Shown piece by piece: positions 6,413 through 12,143 of a DNA stretch of 12,143 nucleotides (position 1 is its first letter; each line of letters starts with the position of its first letter). The DNA lies in assembly GCA_009839635.1 (NCBI GenBank), contig VXPJ01000079.1, positions 1,701-13,843 on the forward strand. The letters run 5' to 3'. The stretch is from Pseudomonadota bacterium. GTDB taxonomy: Bacteria; Pseudomonadota; Gammaproteobacteria; UBA4575. The position numbers and the translations under genes were made by a program. The notes beneath the pieces were generated by a model. It saw only the letters and a program-made list of their open reading frames with translations, made no database searches and was not told where the DNA came from.

Positions 6413-8521
6413 GTGACTGTAAGTGAGCGACTGTCCTACGGAAGGCGGATTGTCCAACTGATTCTGGTTTCCCTTTTTCTGGTGTTAGGCCGTTGCCTTT
6501 GGGGCGTGCTGCGACAGTTGGCAGGGTTGTTGCTGCTGGCGGTTATCCCGGCGAGTCTGTTTGCCGCCAATCCCATTGGGGAGATCATCGTCACAGGAAC
6601 CATTAGCGAGCGCCTCGGCACCGCAGGCAGTGCTAGCCACATCGATGGCGATGTACTAGAGGAGATCCGGTACAACCATGTTAACGAAGCCCTGAGCCGG
6701 GTTCCCAGCGTTTGGGTGACCCGGGGGTCCGGCCAGGAGCACCTGACCGCCATCCGCTCGGCTGTTTTTACTGGACCCGGGGCCTGTGGAAAATTTCTCT
6801 ATCTTGAGGATGGCCTGCCCATTCGCCCTGCAGGGTTTTGCAACATTAACAATCTCTTCGAGGTCAATGGTGAACAGGCAGGCAGTATCGAGGTTTGGCG
6901 TGGACCATCAAGTACCATGCTGGGTGGCAACGCACTGCATGGGGCGATCAATGTGCTCACTGCCAATCCGGAAGGCGCCAGCCTGAGTCTGGAGAGTGGC
7001 TCCTACGGTTACTATCAGGCTCGAGCTGCATTGGGCGGGTACACTGGCAAGCACTACGTTGGCCTTAGCGCCCACGGGAGCAAGACCGACGGCTATCGAG
7101 ACGCCACAGGGTATGATCAGGAGAAGTTCTCCTTGGTCCACGTAACTGACCTCGGCAACTGGCAGGTACGCAACACCTTGAGTGCCACCAACCTTAATCA
7201 AGAAACTGGCAGCTACGTGCAGGGCTTTGAAGCCTACAGGGATCGTGAACTGCGACGTTCCAACTCCAACCCGGAGGCTTATCGGGACGCCTGGTCCTTG
7301 CGTGCTGCGAGCCACTGGCAGCGCGAACGAACCCGAATTTCTGCATATCTGCGCCGCTCGCACATGGAATTTCTGCAGCACTTCCTGCCCGGACAACCAA
7401 CCGAGACCAACGAGCAGACTAGCGGCGGCATGCTAGTCCGCCAGGGATTTGGGGTTGGTTCCTGGACCGGGCAATTCGGTGCGCAAATCGAGGCCATGCA
7501 GGGCAGCCTGCTTGAGATTCAGGATCGACCGACGACTGGGTCGGCCTTCCTGGTGGCCACTCGCCCCGCTGGGCGCCACTACGACTACGACGTCGATTCG
7601 GTCATGGCTGCCGGCTTCTACAATCTGAGCAAAGCTATAACTGGGGAACTGCGCCTGCTGCACAGTCTGCGTCTCGAGCGCCTCAGCTACGATTATGAAA
7701 ACCGCCACCTGACAGGCAACAGCCGCGACGATGGCTCGGCCTGCGGTTTCGGTGGTTGCTTGTACACTCGCCCCGCCTCCCGGGAAGACCGGTTCACCGA
7801 AGTCGCGGGCCGGGTGGGCATCGAGCGGGATTTCGGTGCCCGCCAATCCGGCTATCTGATGCTCAGCACCGGGTTTCGGCCACCACAAGCCACCGAGCTC
7901 TACCGTCTGCAGCAAGGGCAAACGGTGGCTGACCTTGACAGCGAACGCCTGCTGTCGGCAGAAGCAGGCTTCCGCAGTCGCACTTGGTCCCTGTCTGCGT
8001 TCAGTCAATGGACACGCGATTTCATTTTCCGAGACGCTGGCGGCTTTAACGTCAGCGATGGCAAAACCAGGTCCCTCGGGCTTGAATTTTCCGGCGATTG
8101 GCATCTGGGTGACCATGCCCTGAACCTCGCAGTCAGCTATGCTGTACACAAGTACGATTTTACCCGTGATGCCGCACGTGGCGAACGGATCGAAGACGGC
8201 AACATGATGGATTCAGCGCCCCGCTGGCTCACCAATGCCCGCTGGCGCTATGAGCCGGGTGAACGCTGGTATTCCGAATTTGAACTGAACCAGGTGGGCG
8301 AGCACTATATCAACGCCGCCAATACCGCCAAGTACGACGGCCATGTTGTGCTCAATTGGCGGGGCGGTTACAAGCTGACCCAGCACATCGACCTGTTTGC
8401 CCGGGTGATCAATCTGCTTGATGAGCGCTATGCTGACCGCGCCGATCATGCCTTTGGCGCCTACCGCTACTTTCCGGCCATGCCGATCCAGGCCTATGCG
8501 GGGCTCAATCTGGCACTGTAG
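6413..8521 (+). CDS. TonB-dependent outer membrane receptor
   Basis: A 702-residue TonB-dependent transporter: a beta-barrel with an N-terminal plug that imports a scarce ligand using TonB-ExbBD energy. Visible features are a signal peptide core ending at ASLFA (residue 51), a TonB-box-like EIIVTG at 57-62 and a plug at about 72-185 (ALSRVPSVWV, LEDGLPIRP, IEVWRGPSSTMLGGNALHGAIN). Barrel strands follow, with the family C-terminus RYFPAMP..AYAGLNLAL. Plug cysteines C125 and C143 and loop cysteines C444 and C449 may form disulfides. The ligand is unknown. The start is doubtful: GTG 6413 lies 18 bp past the att core and lacks a ribosome site, and it gives an overlong 51-residue leader. GTG 6506 would give a standard 20-residue signal peptide, and GTG 6482 is also possible. 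Insertion at the junction may have altered its upstream control. Confidence 0.93.
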   Translation: MTVSERLSYGRRIVQLILVSLFLVLGRCLWGVLRQLAGLLLLAVIPASLFAANPIGEIIVTGTISERLGTAGSASHIDGDVLEEIRYNHVNEALSRVPSVWVTRGSGQEHLTAIRSAVFTGPGACGKFLYLEDGLPIRPAGFCNINNLFEVNGEQAGSIEVWRGPSSTMLGGNALHGAINVLTANPEGASLSLESGSYGYYQARAALGGYTGKHYVGLSAHGSKTDGYRDATGYDQEKFSLVHVTDLGNWQVRNTLSATNLNQETGSYVQGFEAYRDRELRRSNSNPEAYRDAWSLRAASHWQRERTRISAYLRRSHMEFLQHFLPGQPTETNEQTSGGMLVRQGFGVGSWTGQFGAQIEAMQGSLLEIQDRPTTGSAFLVATRPAGRHYDYDVDSVMAAGFYNLSKAITGELRLLHSLRLERLSYDYENRHLTGNSRDDGSACGFGGCLYTRPASREDRFTEVAGRVGIERDFGARQSGYLMLSTGFRPPQATELYRLQQGQTVADLDSERLLSAEAGFRSRTWSLSAFSQWTRDFIFRDAGGFNVSDGKTRSLGLEFSGDWHLGDHALNLAVSYAVHKYDFTRDAARGERIEDGNMMDSAPRWLTNARWRYEPGERWYSEFELNQVGEHYINAANTAKYDGHVVLNWRGGYKLTQHIDLFARVINLLDERYADRADHAFGAYRYFPAMPIQAYAGLNLAL

Positions 8522-8605
8522 TGTGTAATGGAGTATCGTTTCCAGTCGATCAACGGCCCGAATTTTTCGACTCATTTTGAGGGAAGTCAATCATCATAAA
8601 GCAAC

Positions 8606-8633
8606 TACTTTCATAAAATATACCTTTTATAAT
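8606..8633 (+). promoter_or_regulatory. Promoter candidate for the Cache-like gene
   Basis: A perfect TATAAT at 8628-8633 lies in an AT-rich tract. The -35 region is poor (TACTTT at 8606-8611, 16-bp spacer), so an activator or an extended element may be needed. It would drive the secreted protein at 8757 independently of the TonB receptor. Confidence 0.4.
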
Positions 8634-8666
8634 AAACAGTTACCCATATATCTTGATGTCTATTGT

Positions 8667-8685
8667 CTGGTCCCCTGGGGACCAG
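8667..8685 (+). promoter_or_regulatory. Perfect 9-bp-arm palindrome in the leader of the Cache-like gene
   Basis: CTGGTCCCC-T-GGGGACCAG is a perfect palindrome. A second small hairpin (AGGCA at 8697-8701, TGCCT at 8709-8713) follows before the ribosome site. No T-run is present, so it is not an intrinsic terminator. It lies downstream of the candidate promoter and could be a repressor site or an mRNA stem affecting stability. Confidence 0.45.
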
Positions 8686-8756
8686 TGAGTCTACCAAGGC
8701 ATTCAAAGTGCCTCATTGCACGAAATCAGTTAATCAGAAAATCTGGAGGGAAACCG

Positions 8757-9242
8757 ATGCGCAAAATCCTGATGGCAATAAGCCTTTGTACCTGCTTCAT
8801 CCTTACCGGGGCGGTGTTGGCCGAGGGCACATCATCCGCAGAAGATGCTGCCTCAAACCACATGGTGGCCGAGGCCAAGCTCACAGCCCACTTCATAGAT
8901 GCTGCCGTCAAGGCGGGGATGAGTTCGGAGGCAATCAATGCCGTACTGGCCTATGTGGCACAACATTCGGTGATTACAGAATTCTGGATCAGTGACGAGC
9001 ACGGCCAGATCGAATTTACCAACATCCCGGGCACATCCTTCAGTTTTCCGACCGACCCGAAAAGCGACACTCAGGCTGCTCCCTTTGCAGCACTTTTGTC
9101 AGGTAGCCAATCCGTAGTCATCCAGAAGGTGGAAAAGCGTGAACTCGATGGCGCACTGTTCAAATATGTCGGGGTGGCGGGTGTGGACAAGCCAAGAATC
9201 GTGCAGGTGGGCATCTCCGCAGCCGAACTGCACGGACCGTAA
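8757..9242 (+). CDS. Secreted single-domain Cache-like sensory protein
   Basis: A 161-residue exported protein. Residues 1-22 are a signal peptide (MRKILMAISLCTCFILTGAVLA). The remainder resembles the periplasmic PAS/Cache-type ligand-binding domain usually found on histidine kinases, diguanylate cyclases or chemoreceptors: a long helix (MVAEAKLTAHFIDAAVKAG) followed by strands FWISDEHGQIEFTN, FSFPTDP, APFAALLSG, VVIQK, ALFKYVGVAGVDKPRIVQVG. No membrane anchor or output domain follows, so it would be a free periplasmic binding or sensing module. The start is set by a strong GGAGGG six bases before ATG 8757; the frame extends upstream to 8577 but that part looks non-coding. It lies 235 bp after the TonB receptor with its own candidate promoter. 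A functional link to the receptor is possible but unproven. Confidence 0.7.
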   Translation: MRKILMAISLCTCFILTGAVLAEGTSSAEDAASNHMVAEAKLTAHFIDAAVKAGMSSEAINAVLAYVAQHSVITEFWISDEHGQIEFTNIPGTSFSFPTDPKSDTQAAPFAALLSGSQSVVIQKVEKRELDGALFKYVGVAGVDKPRIVQVGISAAELHGP

Positions 9243-9330
9243 ACAGGGTAGGGAGCGTCCGCAAGCCAGCCCGCCACGCTGGACAGGATGTTCCAGGAGC
9301 AGTTCGTCTACGACTTGGGAAGAGCGGTGC

Positions 9331-9651
9331 TCAGAGGGGCTTGCTTTTATCAGCCTCGGATTCGGCACGAAGATTCACCGACCGGATCGCCTGGATGATT
9401 TCCTCGTGTTTTTTGTCCACGTACTTTTTCTGGGTACGCACGGACTTGTTGTAGGACATCACGATCAACGGTGCAAACAGGGCACAGAGTGCCCAGATGA
9501 TGATCGGAACAAAGATGGTCCAGAGGGTGGCGACGGCGAGGATGATTGCCAGCAGTCCACCGATCAGGTTCGTGTACGTGAACCCCAGGGGACCAAGCAG
9601 GGCCGCCAGTAAAAATGCGATTAACGGCGATCTTTGTTGTTGCATCACCAT
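9331..9651 (-). CDS. Small membrane protein, TM2-like, 106 aa
   Basis: A 106-residue integral membrane protein of unknown function. Hydrophobic segments lie at about 9-25, 28-46 and 47-66, with the turn PLGFTYTNLIGG between the first two. This is loosely like the G..G..Y...G pattern of TM2-domain proteins. A charged, Lys/Glu-rich cytoplasmic tail (SYNKSVRTQKKYVDKKHEEIIQAIR) follows and could form a coiled coil. The start may be ATG 9651 or ATG 9645 two codons later; GGGATGG before the latter could serve as ribosome site. It stands alone, convergent with the Cache-like gene and divergent from msrP. Family assignment is tentative. Confidence 0.65.
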   Translation of the reverse strand: MVMQQQRSPLIAFLLAALLGPLGFTYTNLIGGLLAIILAVATLWTIFVPIIIWALCALFAPLIVMSYNKSVRTQKKYVDKKHEEIIQAIRSVNLRAESEADKSKPL

Positions 9652-9672
9652 CCCGAATAGTTGCGCTTGTTC

Positions 9673-9687
9673 AATGATAGCATCATT
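9673..9687. promoter_or_regulatory. AATGAT-AGC-ATCATT palindrome in a divergent promoter region
   Basis: A perfect 6-bp-arm inverted repeat lies 21 bp upstream of the small membrane protein start, in the 221-bp gap to msrP. It is a candidate operator for the leftward gene; no known regulator consensus is recognised. Confidence 0.3.
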
Positions 9688-9756
9688 TGGACTGAACTCT
9701 GGAAGCCGGTTCGTGTCTGATAGGGCATGAGGTACTTAGGATCTGGTCCGCGGCTT

Positions 9757-9785
9757 TTGCACTGCGGGTCCTGCCTACTTACAAT
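9757..9785 (+). promoter_or_regulatory. Candidate msrPQ promoter
   Basis: TTGCAC (9757-9762) and TACAAT (9780-9785, five of six matches) are 17 bp apart, placing a start near 9792 and a leader of about 80 bases before msrP. The -35 match is weak. Confidence 0.35.
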
Positions 9786-9872
9786 CGTCTTGCACCCACT
9801 GCAGAAGCAAAGGGTGTGTGGAGACATCCTTTGAGCACCGCTGACCTGAAACTCTGAAAGGACCTGTTGAGT

Positions 9873-10829
<957 letters not shown>

Positions 10830-10842
10830 GCAGGTCCTCCGC

Positions 10843-11430
10843 ATGCGCCTTGGCAAGCCTCTGGTGTTTGCTGCTTGCCTGGTCCCCCTGGTCTGCTACG
10901 GCTACTGGTTTTTCACCGATTCACTGGGTGCGAACCCTATCGAAGCTATCACCCGAAGGGCAGGTGACTGGGCACTGCGGTTCCTGCTGATCACACTTGT
11001 TATCTCTCCGTTGCGAAAACTTACCGGCTGGCACGGACTTGCACGGTACAGAAGGATGCTGGGTTTGTTTGCCTTCTTTTACGTGTGCGTACACCTGTCG
11101 CTGTATGTCACCCTGGACAAGTTTTTTGATCTCGCCGAGATCATCGAGGATGTCATCGACCGGCCCTTCATTACCGTAGGATTCATTGCCTTTGTTCTGC
11201 TGATCCCACTGGCGGCGACATCGACCAACAGGATGGTCGATGTATTGCAGCATCGCTGGACGCAGTTGCACCGGCTGGTCTATGTGGTGGCAATGCTGGC
11301 AGTGTTGCACTTCTGGTGGATGGTCAAGATCGACACGAGAGAGCCAGCCATCTATGCGGCAGTCCTTACCGGACTGCTCGGCTTCCGGCTGACGTTCTAC
11401 CTGAAGAGGAAATTGCAGGAAACGGGATGA
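10843..11430 (+). CDS. msrQ: Heme-binding membrane subunit MsrQ
   Basis: A 195-residue inner membrane b-type cytochrome (formerly YedZ) of the ferric-reductase-like transmembrane family. It passes electrons from the quinone pool or a flavin reductase to periplasmic MsrP. Hydrophobic helices lie at about 7-25, 45-57, 72-90, 110-126, 143-160 and 168-185. Candidate heme ligands are H84 (FFYVCVHLSLYV), H143 (TQLHRLVYV) and H156 (LAVLHFWWMV), matching the spacing of the E. coli heme histidines. ATG 10843 gives the usual family length and N-terminus. The frame is open further upstream inside msrP, but that part is the msrP shadow. The ribosome site is weak (GCAGG), so translation is probably coupled to msrP. 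Confidence 0.95.
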   Translation: MRLGKPLVFAACLVPLVCYGYWFFTDSLGANPIEAITRRAGDWALRFLLITLVISPLRKLTGWHGLARYRRMLGLFAFFYVCVHLSLYVTLDKFFDLAEIIEDVIDRPFITVGFIAFVLLIPLAATSTNRMVDVLQHRWTQLHRLVYVVAMLAVLHFWWMVKIDTREPAIYAAVLTGLLGFRLTFYLKRKLQETG

Positions 11431-11443
11431 ATCCGGCTTCTAG

Positions 11444-11456
11444 TCCCCGCAGGGGA
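11444..11456. terminator. Weak hairpin between convergent genes
   Basis: TCCCC-GCA-GGGGA lies 14 bp after the msrQ stop, with the palindrome TGGTGCACCA (11481-11490) a little further on. No T-run follows, so intrinsic termination is doubtful. It is the only candidate between msrQ and the convergent gene. Confidence 0.25.
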
Positions 11457-11494
11457 TGTGAGCTTGGCCCGGCATGCCCGTGGTGCACCAGGGT

Positions 11495-11971
11495 CTAGAG
11501 GTGCACAGACACCAGGTACCTGGAATAGCTTTCCCGCATTGATGTCTGTTCGTCCACGGATGTTTTCAGGATGTTCTCGAGCACCACCTCGAATTCGCGC
11601 TGTATGATCTTGAAGAAAATGTCGGTGAGCGGACGTTTTCCCGTAGGCAAGGCAATGACCTTTTGCTGGAATCTGACCGGAAATATGGTGTCCCCTCGGA
11701 ACAGGATCTTGACGGCAAATACCCAGCGCCAGTCCCAGGAGTACACGGTCAGTGCAGCGTTACCCGCGTAGAGTTCAAAGGACTCACCGTCCTTCATGAC
11801 CCCTTCGCTGAACACGACGGCCTGGTAGGCACTGACGTTGTTGGAGCTGATGAGGTTGGCCCCGACGATGTCAGCCCTTTCCGAGTGAGGGCTGAGTCTT
11901 TCATACAGGGCAGGGTAGAATAGCTGCAGGAAGGCCAGCAGCATCGGATAGTGTTCATGCGTGGCAACCAT
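11495..11971 (-). CDS. Hypothetical protein, 158 aa
   Basis: I do not recognise this protein. From ATG 11971 it encodes 158 residues without signal peptide or membrane segment. An N-terminal helix (MLLAFLQLFYPALYERLSP) precedes a beta-rich middle (FELYAGNAALTVYSWDWRWVFAVKILFRGD, FPVRFQQKVIALP) and a C-terminal helical stretch (TDIFFKIIQREFEVVLENILK). Codon use and composition look genuine. The frame remains open rightward through the tRNA gene, but that part is the tRNA's reverse complement and is not protein. TTG near 12013 is an alternative start with nothing better upstream; no clear ribosome site precedes ATG 11971. It is convergent with msrQ and divergent from the tRNA gene. Confidence 0.55.
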   Translation of the reverse strand: MVATHEHYPMLLAFLQLFYPALYERLSPHSERADIVGANLISSNNVSAYQAVVFSEGVMKDGESFELYAGNAALTVYSWDWRWVFAVKILFRGDTIFPVRFQQKVIALPTGKRPLTDIFFKIIQREFEVVLENILKTSVDEQTSMRESYSRYLVSVHL

Positions 11972-12025
11972 CTGTGAATAGTGTTCTAATTCGAATCCTC
12001 TATCAATCCCCAATCGATTGACCGT

Positions 12026-12102
12026 GCGCCCGTAGCTCAGCTGGATAGAGTACCTGGCTTCGAACCAGGTGGTCGGGAGTTCGAATCTCTCCGGGCGCGC
12101 CA
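12026..12102 (+). tRNA. tRNA-Arg (anticodon UCG)
   Basis: A complete 77-base cloverleaf. The acceptor GCGCCCG pairs with CGGGCGC. The D arm is GCTC...GAGT. The anticodon stem CCTGG/CCAGG holds loop CTTCGAA with TCG at the anticodon position. The variable region is short, the T arm is GGGAG-TTCGAAT-CTCTC, and G73 with encoded CCA ends at 12102. It reads CGA and related arginine codons. Its last 14 bases equal the att core at 6381-6394, making it a possible integrase target. The DNA left of it belongs to a divergent hypothetical gene. Confidence 0.97.
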
Positions 12103-12143
12103 CCTTGTACATTCACCGGATTGGTCGAACCGCTGAGCTTGAA

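Noticed and set aside
7433..8149. 238-codon open frame antisense to the TonB receptor
   Set aside because: It is a codon-bias shadow of a certain gene in GC-rich DNA, with no motifs or ribosome site.
8577..8756. 60-residue upstream extension of the Cache-like protein
   Set aside because: It covers the promoter and palindromes, precedes a clear signal peptide, and ATG 8757 has a strong ribosome site.
11972..12112. N-terminal extension of the hypothetical protein through the tRNA gene
   Set aside because: The added residues (PERFELPTTWFEARYSIQ) are the reverse-strand reading of tRNA-Arg, a well-known artefact.

Overview
The window looks like a Gammaproteobacterial chromosome segment carrying the end of an integrated element. 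The evidence is a FadL-type outer membrane channel, a TonB-dependent receptor, an msrP-msrQ pair and a tRNA gene with an encoded CCA. Species cannot be told from the sequence. By eye, base composition shifts along the window: the restriction-modification block is more AT-rich than the integrase, the TonB receptor and the msrPQ side.

Layout, left to right. Positions 1-757 are repeat-rich and hold no convincing gene: a 64-bp sequence occurs twice at a 130-bp period, a 23-bp sequence occurs twice, and a 38-bp imperfect inverted repeat encloses about 196 bp. A 52-residue coiled-coil/membrane mini-protein follows (758-916). A FadL-family gene (1157-2677, minus) has a clear terminator and a good candidate promoter. 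Divergent from it are a 59-residue ribbon-helix-helix (RHH) protein (2891-3070), a PD-(D/E)XK-type restriction endonuclease (3223-4341) and, overlapping its stop by ATGA, a phage-type Dam N6-adenine methyltransferase (4338-4910). After an inverted-repeat cluster comes an intact P4-like tyrosine integrase (5127-6254, minus).

Immediately upstream of the integrase, 6381-6394 reproduces the last 14 bases of the tRNA-Arg gene found at 12026-12102, followed by a T-run like a tRNA trailer. I read this as the right attachment junction of an element that lies to the left. Its cargo would include the restriction-modification genes, and its other end (an intact tRNA gene) would be outside the window.

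Right of the junction are a TonB-dependent receptor (6413-8521) starting almost on the junction, a secreted 161-residue Cache-like sensor protein (8757-9242), a small membrane protein (9331-9651, minus), the periplasmic methionine sulfoxide reductase system msrP-msrQ (9873-11430), an unrecognised 158-residue protein (11495-11971, minus) and the tRNA-Arg(UCG) gene.

Functionally, the left part is a mobile defence cassette (endonuclease, methylase, possible RHH regulator, integrase). The right part is envelope biology: TonB-driven uptake, a periplasmic sensor domain and repair of oxidised periplasmic methionines. The most interesting points are the compact restriction-modification cassette with possible leader-peptide control, and the attachment junction abutting the TonB receptor, with a second usable target 5.7 kb away.
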